NCBI RefSeq assembly: GCF_023845585.1
Contig: NZ_JAMQHS010000003.1
Span: 186,001-250,000 of the forward strand
Origin: Clostridium sp. CMCC3677
Lineage (GTDB): Bacteria > Bacillota > Clostridia > Clostridiales > Clostridiaceae
Direction of reading: 5' to 3'
Length of the DNA stretch: 64,000 bases
Both the position numbers and the translations under genes were made by a program. Positions 1 through 9,960 of this stretch are shown one piece after another (within the stretch, counting starts at the first letter, position 1; every line of letters begins with the position of its first letter). Under the pieces are notes generated by a model. It did not search any database and was not told the DNA's origin. It was given only the letters and a program-made list of their open reading frames with translations.

Positions 1-120
1 TAAAAAATGAACTGGTGCTTCTGGATTTATATCATAAAATGCATATACAAGCTCATCTTCGTATAACTTTTTGCTTGGAATATCACCTTTTATAATTTTA
101 CAAAATATACAATCTACCAT
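1..120 (-). CDS. HIT family (histidine triad) protein, N-terminal part
   Basis: The first 40 codons of a minus-strand gene run off the left edge. The peptide begins [18 protein letters not shown] and continues through [19 protein letters not shown], which is the typical N-terminus of HinT-type nucleotide phosphoramidases, including the CxxC at residues 4-7. The HxHxHxx catalytic triad lies outside the window. AGGAGGTGAATTT directly precedes the ATG. In clostridia a HIT gene often follows mtaB, as here. Enzymatic role is inferred from the family. Confidence 0.85.
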   Translation of the reverse strand, partial: MVDCIFCKIIKGDIPSKKLYEDELVYAFYDINPEAPVHFL

Positions 121-149
121 AAATTCACCTCCTAAAAAATATTATCAAA

Positions 150-270
150 ATGTTCCGTTCTAATACAATATTGATATATGCATAATCAAAACTCTTATCA
201 TAATTCTAAAATTCCAATCACAATGTCACTTCATCTATTGCATATATAAATATATATTTAAAACATAGCC
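150..270. repeat. Degenerate copy (D) of the hairpin element inside a palindromic repeat
   Basis: Between the HIT gene and mtaB, a left arm ending GATATATGCATA (to 184) and a right arm TGCATATAT...AAAACATAGCC (239-270) are recognisable halves of the 60-bp palindrome seen intact at 12358 and 12471. Between them is a shortened version of the hairpin element whose full copies lie at 34801, 39408 and 39630: GAAGTGACATTG and TTTTAGAATT match on the minus strand, but the second half is deleted. The rest of 121-337 shows no gene. Confidence 0.6.
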
Positions 271-337
271 TATTAGAAATTATAATTTTGTATATAATTA
301 TATTTTCTTATTTTTACACATTTATTATACCAAATCT

Positions 338-1642
338 TTACTTTATTTTCCCAATAATATAATTATCTTCGTAATCTTCTATATTGCAATTCATAATTTT
401 GCCTATCATCTTTTCATTTGCATCAGAAATCTCAGCTTTTACATAGTTTTTTGTATATCCTTCAAACATTCCTGCTTTATGCGGACATTCTCTTTCTATT
501 AAAACACCCATATCTCTGCCAACTAGTTTCTTAATAAATTCTATTTCATTTTCTTTATTTAACTCTGATAATATTTTACTTCTTTTATCTTTAATAGTTC
601 CATCTATTTGATTTGGCATTTCTGCTGCTTTAGTTCCCTTTCTAGGACTATATTTAAATAAATGAACTTTAGTTAATTTTAAATTCTTTAAATATTCATA
701 TGTCTCATTAAACTCTTCTTCAGTTTCACCAGGGAAACCTACTATTAAATCAGTTGTAATTGATACATCTTCAATATTCTCTCTTAGTGTTTGAACTGTT
801 TTAGCATATTCTTCTGCAGTATATCTTCTATTCATTCTCTTTAAAGTATCATTAGAACCACTTTGAAGTGATAAATGAAAATGAGGACATAATTTTTTCA
901 TGTTTTTTATTTTATTTATTACTTCATCAGTAAAAAATGCTGGTTCTATAGAACCAATTCTAACTCTATCTATTCCGTCTATCTTTTCTATGTCTTCCAG
1001 TAAGCTTATTAGCGTAATGTCTGAGCCTAGATCCACTCCATAAGAAGCTGTATGTATACCAGATAAGATAACTTCCTTAAATCCATGCTCTGCTAATTTC
1101 TTTACTTCTTCAATAACTTTTTGTGGATTTTTAGAACAAGTAGCACCTCTTGCATATGGAATCAAACAAAATGTACAAAATCTATTACATCCATCTTGTA
1201 TTTTTAAAAATGCTCTAGTTTTATCTTGATATTCTTCTATATTAAGTTCTTCGAATTCTTTATTTCTAAGAACTTCATTGACACTTACTTGTATTGCTTT
1301 TTCATCTCTAGCTTTATTAACAAAATATACTATATCACCTTTATTTCTTGTTCCTAAAACAACATCTACACCTTCAATTTTAGAAACTTCTTCTGGAGCT
1401 ATTTGAGAATAACATCCAACCACTGCAATTATAGCATCACTATTAGTTCTTCTAGCCTTGCTTATTATTTGTCTTGATTTTTTATCCCCCATGTTTGTAA
1501 CTGTACATGTATTTATAACATAAACATCAGCAAAATCATCAAAGTCAGTAACACTATAACCTTCTCTTATAAACTTTTCTGTCATCGCTTCAGTTTCATA
1601 TTGATTAACTCTACATCCTAATGTGGCAAATGCAACTTTCAT
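338..1642 (-). CDS. mtaB: tRNA t6A37 methylthiotransferase MtaB
   Basis: This 434-residue radical-SAM enzyme should convert t6A37 to ms2t6A37 in ANN-decoding tRNAs. The N-terminal UPF0004 domain has the three cluster-binding cysteines C10, C46 and C77, and the radical-SAM motif CNRFCTFC supplies C152, C156 and C159. A TRAM-like C-terminus follows (about residues 375-434). Its start overlaps the rsmE stop by one base (TAATG), and its AGGAGG lies inside the end of rsmE, so the two are probably translationally coupled. Full family length; no defect seen. Confidence 0.93.
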   Translation of the reverse strand: MKVAFATLGCRVNQYETEAMTEKFIREGYSVTDFDDFADVYVINTCTVTNMGDKKSRQIISKARRTNSDAIIAVVGCYSQIAPEEVSKIEGVDVVLGTRNKGDIVYFVNKARDEKAIQVSVNEVLRNKEFEELNIEEYQDKTRAFLKIQDGCNRFCTFCLIPYARGATCSKNPQKVIEEVKKLAEHGFKEVILSGIHTASYGVDLGSDITLISLLEDIEKIDGIDRVRIGSIEPAFFTDEVINKIKNMKKLCPHFHLSLQSGSNDTLKRMNRRYTAEEYAKTVQTLRENIEDVSITTDLIVGFPGETEEEFNETYEYLKNLKLTKVHLFKYSPRKGTKAAEMPNQIDGTIKDKRSKILSELNKENEIEFIKKLVGRDMGVLIERECPHKAGMFEGYTKNYVKAEISDANEKMIGKIMNCNIEDYEDNYIIGKIK

Positions 1643-2406
1643 TAAACATTTCCTCCTAAATCTGCTAATTCATATTGTATTAAAGAAGTAGCTACAAATC
1701 CTGCTGTTTCTGTACGTAAAATTCTATTGCCTAGAGTTATTATATAGGCACCTTTGTGTTTTAAAGTTTCAATTTCACTTTCTTCAAATCCACCTTCTGG
1801 TCCTATTACAACTCCTATATTTTTTATAGAATTTAAATCTACATTTTTATCACTTAGTTCTTTTACAAGACTTTTGAAACCAAAATTTTCTGCGTTTTCA
1901 TAAGGGACTAAAATTAGATCTAATCTTTGTAGTTCATTTAAAGCTTCGTCAAACTCAACAACTTCTCTTACATTTGGTATAATACTTCTTTTTGATTGCT
2001 TAGCTGCCTCTAACGCAATTCTATTTAGTCTTTCAAGCTTTTTAAATTCGCCCTTTAATTTAACATCTACTCTATCTGTTATTATCGGCACAAATTCTTT
2101 TATACCAAGTTCCGTTCCTTTTTGAACTATCAAATCCATCTTTTGTCCTTTAGGTAATCCTTGAAATAAAGTTATATTTACTCTACTTTCATTATTAGTA
2201 CTTAATTCTTCTAATATATTTACTATTACTTCTTGTTTTCCAACAGATTCAATTTCTCCTAAGTATTCTTTACCTTCACAGTTATTTAAAACTACTTTTT
2301 CACCCTGATTTAAACGTAAAACCTTATATATATGTTTTACATCATCACCAAGTATTTTTCCCTCTTTTTCTGTGATATTGCATGCTGAAGTAAAAAACTT
2401 ATGCAT
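1642..2406 (-). CDS. rsmE: 16S rRNA (uracil1498-N3)-methyltransferase RsmE
   Basis: SPOUT-family methyltransferase for U1498 of 16S rRNA. The knot motifs IGPEGGF (about residues 201-207) and LGNRILRTETA (about 225-235) are intact. I place the start at the ATG at 2406 (MHKFFTSAC), giving 254 residues. An upstream in-frame ATG at 2421 is unlikely, because its sequence ATGAAGGAG is itself the ribosome binding site for the 2406 start (AAGGAG, 6-7 base spacing). It sits between prmA and mtaB, a conserved heat-shock-linked order. Confidence 0.93.
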   Translation of the reverse strand: MHKFFTSACNITEKEGKILGDDVKHIYKVLRLNQGEKVVLNNCEGKEYLGEIESVGKQEVIVNILEELSTNNESRVNITLFQGLPKGQKMDLIVQKGTELGIKEFVPIITDRVDVKLKGEFKKLERLNRIALEAAKQSKRSIIPNVREVVEFDEALNELQRLDLILVPYENAENFGFKSLVKELSDKNVDLNSIKNIGVVIGPEGGFEESEIETLKHKGAYIITLGNRILRTETAGFVATSLIQYELADLGGNV

Positions 2407-2486
2407 AAAAATCTCCTTCATTAAATAAATTCAAAATTATTTTTAGCTTCATTACTTTGCTCTATTTTAATTAATGTTAAAAAACA

Positions 2487-3428
2487 TTATTTTAATTTAG
2501 CAACTATACAATTCCATTCTCCATCTTTGTTTACTTCCATAACCTCAAATCCACACTCATCAAGCTTTGAAGTAACCATGTCTACTCTTTCATGTATTAT
2601 TCCTGAAGTAATAAATAATCCACCTTTATTTAGAGCTTTACTAACATCATCTGTTAATATACAAATAATTTCTGCTATTATATTTGCAACTACTATATCA
2701 GCTTTACCATCAATTACATCAAGAAGATTTCCTTCTAATATTTCAATATTATCTAAATCATTTAATCCTACATTTTCTTTAGCAGATTCAACTGCTACTG
2801 GATCTAAATCAACTCCTAAAGCTAATTTTGCTCCAAGCTTTGCTGCAGCTATGGCTAAAATACCAGAACCACAACCAACATCAAAAACAGTTGAATCTTT
2901 TTTCACATACTTTTCTAATGCTTTAACACACATTCTTGTAGTTTCATGTGTTCCTGTACCAAATGCCATTCCTGGATCTAATTCAATGACTAACTCTTCA
3001 TCTTTAGGTGCATATTCTTCCCACATAGGTTTTACAACTATTCTGTCTGTAATATTTGATGGTTTATAGTACTTCTTCCAGTTGTTTGCCCAATCTTCTT
3101 CTTTTATCTTGTCACATTCAACTATACCTTTTCCTATATCTATTCCCATGTCTTGAATTTCTTTAATTTTTTCCTTTGTAATTGAAACTATTTCTTCTAA
3201 ATTATCGTCTCCAGAGAAATAAGCTTTAACTACTGCAAATTCACCTTTATGCTCTAATACGTTTATGTCTGCAAAATCCCAAGTTAATGGTCCTTGATCT
3301 CTTGTTAATAAATCGTTTGGGTCTTCTACGGCAACCCCTTGGCTGTTTAATCCATAAAATATTCCTGATACAGGTTCTATTGCTTCGCAACTTGTTATTA
3401 CTCTAACTTCTATCCATACTCCGTTCAT
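2487..3428 (-). CDS. prmA: Ribosomal protein L11 methyltransferase PrmA
   Basis: SAM-dependent enzyme that trimethylates ribosomal protein L11. The 313-residue protein has the PrmA signature DPGMAFGTGTHETT at 151-164, the SAM motif DVGCGSG at 183-189, and VVANIIAEII near residue 245 in the position of the usual catalytic motif. AGGAG lies nine bases before the ATG. It begins the prmA-rsmE-mtaB run and is separated from trmB by 31 bases. Confidence 0.94.
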   Translation of the reverse strand: MNGVWIEVRVITSCEAIEPVSGIFYGLNSQGVAVEDPNDLLTRDQGPLTWDFADINVLEHKGEFAVVKAYFSGDDNLEEIVSITKEKIKEIQDMGIDIGKGIVECDKIKEEDWANNWKKYYKPSNITDRIVVKPMWEEYAPKDEELVIELDPGMAFGTGTHETTRMCVKALEKYVKKDSTVFDVGCGSGILAIAAAKLGAKLALGVDLDPVAVESAKENVGLNDLDNIEILEGNLLDVIDGKADIVVANIIAEIICILTDDVSKALNKGGLFITSGIIHERVDMVTSKLDECGFEVMEVNKDGEWNCIVAKLK

Positions 3429-3459
3429 ATTAAATCACTCCTACACTTATTTTAATTTT

Positions 3460-4119
3460 TTAGTCTTCTTTTATTGCTATTAAAAATTTAGTTTTTATTC
3501 CTTGTTCCGTAAACATTCTTTCATGTTCAGTTTCAACATTTCCTTCAAAACCACTAGTATGTAAATCATAAGTTATATATTCAATTCTAAACTTACCTTC
3601 TTTAAAATATTCAAGAGATTCTTCAAATAATTCATCATCATCTGTCTTAAACCAAATCTCTCCATTTTCTTTTAAAAAGTTTCTATATTGAGTTAACTGT
3701 CTTGTATGAGTTAGTCTTCTCTTCTTATGTTTCTTTTTAGGCCAAGGATTGCAAAAATTAATATAAATTCTACTTATGTTGTCATTTTCATCTAACATTT
3801 CATTAATAAGACCAATCTCTTGAGCCATCAATTTAATATTATTTAATTCTTTATTTTTCTCGTTATATGCTTTTTCTATATTTCTTTTAGCTAGACCTAG
3901 CACTTCGTCTTTTATATCAATTGCAATATAATTAATATTTTCATTATCAGAACCATGTACAGCTACAAACACACCTTTACCGCATCCAAGTTCTAAGTAA
4001 ATAGGATTTTCATTGTTAAATGATTCCTTCCACTTACCTTTGTTTTCTTTAGGATTTACAATAAAAAAATTACAACTTTCAAGTTCTGGTCTTGCCCATG
4101 GCTTTTTTCTCATTCTCAT
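3460..4119 (-). CDS. trmB: tRNA (guanine46-N7)-methyltransferase TrmB
   Basis: A 219-residue class I methyltransferase that makes m7G46 in the tRNA variable loop. ELGCGKG at 43-49 is the SAM motif, and [12 protein letters not shown] at 124-135 is the family's basic tRNA-binding signature. GGAGTG precedes the ATG by nine bases. It lies upstream of prmA in the same direction and could share its transcript. The spacer on its far side (4120-4380) holds only the terminator of the next gene. Confidence 0.94.
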   Translation of the reverse strand: MRMRKKPWARPELESCNFFIVNPKENKGKWKESFNNENPIYLELGCGKGVFVAVHGSDNENINYIAIDIKDEVLGLAKRNIEKAYNEKNKELNNIKLMAQEIGLINEMLDENDNISRIYINFCNPWPKKKHKKRRLTHTRQLTQYRNFLKENGEIWFKTDDDELFEESLEYFKEGKFRIEYITYDLHTSGFEGNVETEHERMFTEQGIKTKFLIAIKED

Positions 4120-4332
4120 TGTTAATTCACTCCATCTTTTATCTAATGCCTTATAAGTTTAATATCAAACCAATAAGACCTATGTATTTCCTTAATAAAA
4201 AAAGAATTCTTTTGCTTATTTTAGCATTAAAATTCACTTTATCATTCATAATAATTATACATATATCGAAATATATTGCAATTATATAAAATTTGAAACA
4301 CTTCTATTTAATTGGTTTTATAAAATATAAAA

Positions 4333-4371
4333 AGCTATTTATTTCCCAAAAAAATCAAGAAATAAATAGCT
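4333..4371 (-). terminator. Rho-independent terminator of the siroheme reductase gene
   Basis: A 13-bp perfect stem (AGCTATTTATTTC pairing with GAAATAAATAGCT) is followed on the minus strand by a T-rich tract. It starts 10 bases after the reductase stop codon. Confidence 0.85.
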
Positions 4372-4380
4372 AATCTATAC

Positions 4381-5931
4381 TTATTTTTTAAATTTATTTA
4401 CTAATGCTTCAAATTCTTCTTCATGATCCTTTAGATAATCATGAAAATTAACATTATCTTTTTCCAATAATAATGCTAATTCATAAAGAAATTCTGGAAT
4501 ATCTTCTGTTAAAATGTCTCCATATATTTTACCAAGTCTTGCATTGCCTTCTTCAAAAGATCCATTTATATGAAGTTCAAATACGTCTTTAGTTTCATCA
4601 TTTACTCTCTTCTTCTTTCCTGTAAATCCAATCAAAGCAACTTCATGAATACCACATGAATTTCCACAGCCGGATATATGAACTCTAGGTAATACATCTT
4701 TTCTATAATTTTTCTCTTTAAAATATTTTAGTATATTATCTAATATACCCTGGCTATTTAATATGCCTATTTGACATGTAGGTACTCCTATACAAGATAT
4801 ACTTTGTTCTAATGTAGTTTCTCCACCTAAATCTTTTGTAGCTTCTAAAAGCCTTTTAGCTTCTTCTCCATTTAAATTTCTAATATACATGCCTTCTGTC
4901 ATAGTAAGTCTTATTTCTACATCTTTAGTATTTTCAATTTCGTCAATAATTAATTTTAAATCTTTAAGATATAATTGACCTCCTATTGGATGAAAGTATA
5001 CACTATACAATCCCTTTTGCTTTTGCTCATACAATCTATTATGTTCTAAATCAATTTCTATACCTTCTTTGTTGCACTCTGATACATGTAAATGCAAAGT
5101 CAAATCTTCTTTGTCCCTTAATTCTTTCAAGTGTTTTTTATAGCAATTTAAAAATTCTTCTGGTCCCATTTTATCTAATATATATCTTATACGTGCTTTG
5201 TTTTTATTCTCATAGTCACCTTCTTCCATAAATAGATTTGTCATAGCTTCAACATGATATAAGACGTCACTAGGATCTATAAGTTCATCACACACAATTC
5301 CTAACTTTGAATTTTTTCCTAACCCTCCGCCTATGTATACCTTAAAATACTTTTTACCATTTTCTACAACTGCTAAAAACCCTAAATCTGTAACAGTAGA
5401 ATGTCCACAATCCATATTACTGCTTGAAAATGAAACTTTAATTTTTCTAGGAAGATTATATGTATTTATTTTTCTTAAAAAATGATTATTTACTGCTAAT
5501 GCATAAGGTGTAACATCAAAAGCTTCATACCTATCTACACCTGCTAGTGGAGACATTGCAACATTTCTTGGATAATTTCCACCTGCTCCTCTAGTATATA
5601 TATTATGTTCTAATCCTTCTTTCATTATTTCACATGCATCATCTATAGATATATCATGAAATTGAACAGCTTGCCTTGTAGTTAAATGTATCTTTTCTAA
5701 ATTATACTTTTTAGCCATATCATATATAAATTTTAATTCATCTACATGTGTTATTCCTGATGGTATTCTAAGACGCATCATAAATTTTTCACCACCACGA
5801 TGAGCATATGTTCCCATGCCACCAGATATTTTCTTAAAATCCATTGCCGACATTTTACCTTCACAAAAATCATGACCTATTTTTCTGAAATCTTCTATTT
5901 CATCTAACAAAATTTTTTTCAACCTATCCAT
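4381..5931 (-). CDS. Siroheme-[4Fe-4S] sulfite/nitrite reductase
   Basis: A 516-residue hemoprotein of the nitrite/sulfite reductase family, expected to carry out six-electron reduction of sulfite or nitrite using a ferredoxin-like donor. The cluster/siroheme ligands are the pairs C380-x5-C386 (CIGVPTC) and C422-x3-C426 (CGNSC). The ferredoxin-like half domains are marked by IHLTTRQAVQFHD at 81-93 and by the matching region around residue 340. It stands alone, with its own terminator and no sulfate-assimilation or siroheme genes nearby. Sulfite versus nitrite as substrate cannot be decided from sequence. Confidence 0.85.
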   Translation of the reverse strand: MDRLKKILLDEIEDFRKIGHDFCEGKMSAMDFKKISGGMGTYAHRGGEKFMMRLRIPSGITHVDELKFIYDMAKKYNLEKIHLTTRQAVQFHDISIDDACEIMKEGLEHNIYTRGAGGNYPRNVAMSPLAGVDRYEAFDVTPYALAVNNHFLRKINTYNLPRKIKVSFSSSNMDCGHSTVTDLGFLAVVENGKKYFKVYIGGGLGKNSKLGIVCDELIDPSDVLYHVEAMTNLFMEEGDYENKNKARIRYILDKMGPEEFLNCYKKHLKELRDKEDLTLHLHVSECNKEGIEIDLEHNRLYEQKQKGLYSVYFHPIGGQLYLKDLKLIIDEIENTKDVEIRLTMTEGMYIRNLNGEEAKRLLEATKDLGGETTLEQSISCIGVPTCQIGILNSQGILDNILKYFKEKNYRKDVLPRVHISGCGNSCGIHEVALIGFTGKKKRVNDETKDVFELHINGSFEEGNARLGKIYGDILTEDIPEFLYELALLLEKDNVNFHDYLKDHEEEFEALVNKFKK

Positions 5932-6102
5932 TAAAACCTACCTACCTTTGCTTTAAGATTAACAATAAACAAACATTTATAAATTCCTCTACTCACTAGC
6001 TTTATATTACAATATAACCCATCTTTAAAATATCCCTAAAATTAAAATGGTGCTTATATTACAGTATTATCTTTATATATATTTCACTTTATTATGCAAA
6101 AA

Positions 6103-6137
6103 AATCGTTTCAAATTATATTAAAATTTGAAACGATT
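6103..6137 (-). terminator. Terminator after dnaJ
   Basis: A 14-bp perfect stem (AATCGTTTCAAATT with AATTTGAAACGATT) has A/T tracts on both sides. It lies 14 bases past the dnaJ stop, ends the hrcA operon on the minus strand, and could work in both directions. Confidence 0.88.
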
Positions 6138-6150
6138 TTTTATTTAAAAA

Positions 6151-7269
6151 TTATTTTTTTCTTCCGAAAAATGTTTTCTTAGAATTATGAGTATTTTCAT
6201 TCATTTCTTCACCGCAAGCTTCCATAAACGTATATAACGCTTCTTTTTGCTTTTGATTTAATCCTTTTGGTATATCAACAATAACTCTTACATATTGATC
6301 ACCTTTTCCAGTAGAATTAACTCTAGCAACACCTTTTCCTTTTAATCTAAATAGTGTTCCTGATTGTGTTCCTTCAGGAATAGTATATTTCACATTTCCT
6401 TCTACTGTTTTAACTGTAATCTCTGTACCAAGAGCTGCTTTAGCCATTGATATGTGAGTATCTATATAAATATCATTTCCTTTTCTTGTGAATTCCTTTG
6501 ATTGAGCTACATTTATTCTAATGTATAAATCTCCAGGACTTCCCCCTCTTAAGCCATGTTCACCTTGTCCTCTAAGAGGCATAACATTTCCAGTATCAAC
6601 TCCCGCAGGAATATTTACGTTTATCTTTCTTGTCTTTCTAACATTTCCATTTCCTCTACAATGTGTACAAGGTTTTTCAATTATATTTCCTGTACCACTA
6701 CATCTATCACAAGTTGATGTTGATACAAAACTTCCAAGTGGAGTTTGTCTTTGTACTCTTACTTGACCTGAGCCGCCACAAGTTGGACAAGTCTTCTTAG
6801 AAGTTCCAGGTTCAGCACCTGAACCATTACAGTGTTCACAACTTTCGCTTCTATTAACTGTAATTTCCTTTTCAACTCCAAAAACAGCTTCTTCAAAAGT
6901 TAATGTTAATGTATATTCAATGTCATTTCCTCTAACTGGTCCATTTCTTCTACGTGTACTTGAACCGCCAGTAAACATATCAAAAATATCTCCAAAGCCG
7001 CCCATATCAAAGCCACCAAAGCCGCCTGATCCAAATCCACCGCCATTAAAATCAGCTGTTCCAAACTGATCATAATTAGATTTTTTTTCAGGATCAGAAA
7101 GCACTTGGTACGCTTCATTTATCTCTTTAAATTTTTCTTCTGCTTCTGCATTTCCCTTATTCTTATCGGGATGATACTTAATAGCTAATTTTCTAAAAGC
7201 CTTTTTTATTTCATCATCACTTGCACCTTTTTGAAGTCCAAGAACTTCATAATAATCTTTGTTTGCCAT
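6151..7269 (-). CDS. dnaJ: Chaperone protein DnaJ
   Basis: Hsp40 co-chaperone that stimulates DnaK ATPase and delivers substrates. The J domain has HPD at 33-35, followed by a Gly/Phe-rich linker (about 76-101) containing repeated GGFG motifs. Four CxxCxGxG zinc-binding repeats begin at C144, C161, C187 and C201. The two C-terminal beta domains are present, and length (372) is normal. Start: AGGTGGTG before the ATG. Last gene of the CIRCE-regulated operon, 103 bases after dnaK. Confidence 0.97.
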   Translation of the reverse strand: MANKDYYEVLGLQKGASDDEIKKAFRKLAIKYHPDKNKGNAEAEEKFKEINEAYQVLSDPEKKSNYDQFGTADFNGGGFGSGGFGGFDMGGFGDIFDMFTGGSSTRRRNGPVRGNDIEYTLTLTFEEAVFGVEKEITVNRSESCEHCNGSGAEPGTSKKTCPTCGGSGQVRVQRQTPLGSFVSTSTCDRCSGTGNIIEKPCTHCRGNGNVRKTRKINVNIPAGVDTGNVMPLRGQGEHGLRGGSPGDLYIRINVAQSKEFTRKGNDIYIDTHISMAKAALGTEITVKTVEGNVKYTIPEGTQSGTLFRLKGKGVARVNSTGKGDQYVRVIVDIPKGLNQKQKEALYTFMEACGEEMNENTHNSKKTFFGRKK

Positions 7270-7308
7270 TTATTAATGTTCACCACCTAGTTTTGTTTTC
7301 TACCTTAA

Positions 7309-7337
7309 AGAGGGAAGACGAGCATTGCCTTCCCTCT
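7309..7337 (-). other. Strong hairpin between dnaK and dnaJ without U-tract
   Basis: AGAGGGAAG pairs perfectly with CTTCCCTCT around an 11-base loop. On the transcribed strand it is followed by TTTAAGG rather than a run of T, so it is more likely an mRNA-end stabiliser, processing site or partial attenuator than a full terminator. Confidence 0.7.
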
Positions 7338-7372
7338 GAATTATTATATTAGATAACTAGAATATAGTAAAA

Positions 7373-9223
7373 TTATTTATCATCATCTACTTTAAAATCA
7401 GCATCTACAACATTGTCATCATGTGGTGCTTGCTCTGCTCCACCTGCTGCATTTGGATCAAATCCACCAGCTTGAGATGGATCTCCACCTGCTGCTGCAT
7501 AAACTTTAGAAGATACAGCATAGAATTCTTGAGTTAATTCTTCTGTAGCTTTCTTTATAGCTTCTAAATCTTCTCCATCTTTTATAGCTTTAAGAGCTTC
7601 TAATTTTTCAGTAACTTTAGCTTTGTCTTCTGCTGATACTTTATCTCCAAGTTCAGTTAAGGCTTTTTCTGTTTGATAGATTAATTGATCTGCATTATTT
7701 AAAGTTTCTACCTTTTCTTTTCTCTTCTTATCTTCTTCTGCAAATTTTTCTGCTTCTTTTACAGCTTTATCTATTTCTTCATCATTTAAGTTAGTAGATG
7801 CAGTAATAGTTATATTAGCTTCTTTTCCTGTTCCTTTATCTAATGCTGATACTTTAACAATACCATTAGCATCAATATCAAAAGTAACTTCAATTTGAGG
7901 AATTCCTCTTGGTGCTGGAGCTATTCCTGATAAAGTAAATCTTCCTAATGATTTATTATCCATAGCCATTTGTCTTTCACCTTGAACTACATTTATTTCA
8001 ACTGATGTTTGACTATCTGCTGCAGTTGAGAATATTTGACTCTTTTTAGTTGGAATAGTTGTATTTCTTTCAATTAATGGAGTTGCTATTCCACCAGCTG
8101 TTTCTATTCCTAAAGTTAATGGTGTAACATCTAATAATAATACATCTTTAACTTCTCCTGTTAATACTCCTGCTTGAACTGCAGCTCCTACTGCTACACA
8201 TTCATCCGGATTAACTCCCTTTGATGGATCTTTTCCTGTAAAGTTTTTAACTGCTTCTACAACAGCAGGTATTCTTGTTGATCCACCAACTAAGATTATT
8301 TTTTCAATTTCATCTATAGAAATTGCAGCATCACTTAATGCTTTTTTCATAGGTTCAATACTTCTTTGAACTAAGTCATTAGTAATTTCATTGAATTTAG
8401 CTCTTGTTAAGTTTAGGTCTATATGTTTTGGACCTGTTGCATCAGCTGTTATAAATGGTAAATTGATATTTGTTTGCATTGATGAAGATAATTCAATCTT
8501 TGCTTTTTCTGCTGCTTCTTTTAATCTTTGAAGAGCCATTTTATCTTGTCTTAAATCAATTCCATTTTCTGCCTTAAATGTTTCTGCTATATAATCCATA
8601 ACTTTTTGGTCGAAGTCATCTCCACCAAGTTTTGTATCACCATTAGTAGATAATACTTCAAATACTCCATCTCCTAATTCTAAGATAGATACATCAAAAG
8701 TACCACCACCTAAATCATAAACTAATATTTTATGATTTGAATCCATTTTATCTAATCCATAAGCTAAAGCTGCTGCTGTTGGTTCATTGATTATTCTTAA
8801 TACTTCTAAACCAGCAATTTTACCTGCATCTTTTGTTGCTTGTCTTTCACTATCATTAAAGTAAGCTGGTACTGTAATAACCGCTTGAGTTACACTTTCA
8901 CCTAAATAGCTTTCAGCATCAGCTTTTATTTTTTGAAGTACCATAGCTGAAATTTCTTGTGGTGAATAGTTCTTACCATCTATATCAACTTTATAAGAAG
9001 TTCCCATATGTCTCTTTATTGAGATAATAGTTTTGTCTGGATTTGTTATCGCTTGTCTTTTAGCTACTTGACCTACTAGTCTTTCTCCGCCAGCTTGGAA
9101 AGATACTACTGATGGAGTAGTTCTTGCTCCTTCTGAATTTGTTATAACAACAGGTTCTCCACCTTCCATAACTGCAACACATGAATTAGTTGTACCTAAG
9201 TCAATTCCTATTATTTTTCCCAT
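7373..9223 (-). CDS. dnaK: Molecular chaperone DnaK (Hsp70)
   Basis: A 616-residue Hsp70. The N-terminus contains [17 protein letters not shown] (phosphate-1 loop), with [14 protein letters not shown] (phosphate-2) and [12 protein letters not shown] (adenosine motif) in order. The substrate-binding beta domain and helical lid follow, and the protein ends in an acidic tail [18 protein letters not shown] lies at good spacing from the ATG. Third gene of the heat-shock operon, under HrcA/CIRCE control. Confidence 0.98.
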   Translation of the reverse strand: MGKIIGIDLGTTNSCVAVMEGGEPVVITNSEGARTTPSVVSFQAGGERLVGQVAKRQAITNPDKTIISIKRHMGTSYKVDIDGKNYSPQEISAMVLQKIKADAESYLGESVTQAVITVPAYFNDSERQATKDAGKIAGLEVLRIINEPTAAALAYGLDKMDSNHKILVYDLGGGTFDVSILELGDGVFEVLSTNGDTKLGGDDFDQKVMDYIAETFKAENGIDLRQDKMALQRLKEAAEKAKIELSSSMQTNINLPFITADATGPKHIDLNLTRAKFNEITNDLVQRSIEPMKKALSDAAISIDEIEKIILVGGSTRIPAVVEAVKNFTGKDPSKGVNPDECVAVGAAVQAGVLTGEVKDVLLLDVTPLTLGIETAGGIATPLIERNTTIPTKKSQIFSTAADSQTSVEINVVQGERQMAMDNKSLGRFTLSGIAPAPRGIPQIEVTFDIDANGIVKVSALDKGTGKEANITITASTNLNDEEIDKAVKEAEKFAEEDKKRKEKVETLNNADQLIYQTEKALTELGDKVSAEDKAKVTEKLEALKAIKDGEDLEAIKKATEELTQEFYAVSSKVYAAAGGDPSQAGGFDPNAAGGAEQAPHDDNVVDADFKVDDDK

Positions 9224-9276
9224 AATATATTCCTCCTAAATTTGGTTTAATTTATTTGTATATTTTATTTAAATAT

Positions 9277-9296
9277 TAGCCTCTTTTCATAGGCTA
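9277..9296 (-). other. Small hairpin between grpE and dnaK
   Basis: TAGCCT pairs with AGGCTA around an 8-base loop, six bases past the grpE stop. It has no U-tract; it may affect mRNA processing within the operon. Confidence 0.35.
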
Positions 9297-9301
9297 GTTA
9301 A

Positions 9302-9922
9302 TTAGTTAGCTACTTTAACAACTGTATATCTAATTACTTTATCTTCTTTTTTATATCCTTTTAAGAAAACTTCTGCAATTTGATTTTTTCCCATATTCTC
9401 ATCTTCTATATGCATTACTGCTTGATGAAGATTTGGATCAAAATCTGCTGATGCATCTATTTCTTCAACTCCTAGTTTTTCAAAAGAACCTTGGCAAGAT
9501 TTTATTGTCATCTCTACACCTTTTTTTAGGTCTTCAAGACTTCCTTCTGCAGCAACTGCTCTTTCAAGATTATCTAAAACAGGAACTAATTCTTTTAATA
9601 CATCTACACATGCATCTGAGTATATTCCTTGTTTTTCTTTAGTTGTTCTTTTTCTGTAGTTGTCATATTCAGCAGTAATTCTTAATACTCTATCATTTAA
9701 AGATTCCATTTCCTGCTTTAATTTTTCATTTTCTTCTTTATACTTTTTCATCATGCTAAGTTCATCCTCTTCTTCATTTAAAGATTCTTCAGAAGCTTCA
9801 TCATTTAGATTTTCCTTATCATTATTTTCAATGTTATCTTCTTTTTTTTCATTTTCTTCGATAACATCTTCAATTATCTCTTCTACTTCTTCATTTTTTA
9901 AAGTTTCACCATTATATTCCAT
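9302..9922 (-). CDS. grpE: Nucleotide exchange factor GrpE
   Basis: Hsp70 nucleotide exchange factor of 206 residues. About 60 residues of highly acidic, low-complexity N-terminus (runs of E, N and D) precede a coiled coil (about 60-95). The conserved core follows: RITAEYDNYRKRTTKEK, then LVPVLDNLERAV and the C-terminal beta domain ending in VIRYTVVKVAN. GAGGTG precedes the ATG. Lies between hrcA and dnaK. Confidence 0.96.
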   Translation of the reverse strand: MEYNGETLKNEEVEEIIEDVIEENEKKEDNIENNDKENLNDEASEESLNEEEDELSMMKKYKEENEKLKQEMESLNDRVLRITAEYDNYRKRTTKEKQGIYSDACVDVLKELVPVLDNLERAVAAEGSLEDLKKGVEMTIKSCQGSFEKLGVEEIDASADFDPNLHQAVMHIEDENMGKNQIAEVFLKGYKKEDKVIRYTVVKVAN

Positions 9923-9960
9923 TTCTGAAATTACACCTCTTCTCTTATTGATTATAAAAA

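Noticed and set aside
2527..3069. A 180-codon plus-strand frame opposite prmA
   Set aside because: The minus-strand PrmA motifs are unmistakable; the antisense frame is Ser/Thr-rich with no domain or ribosome site.
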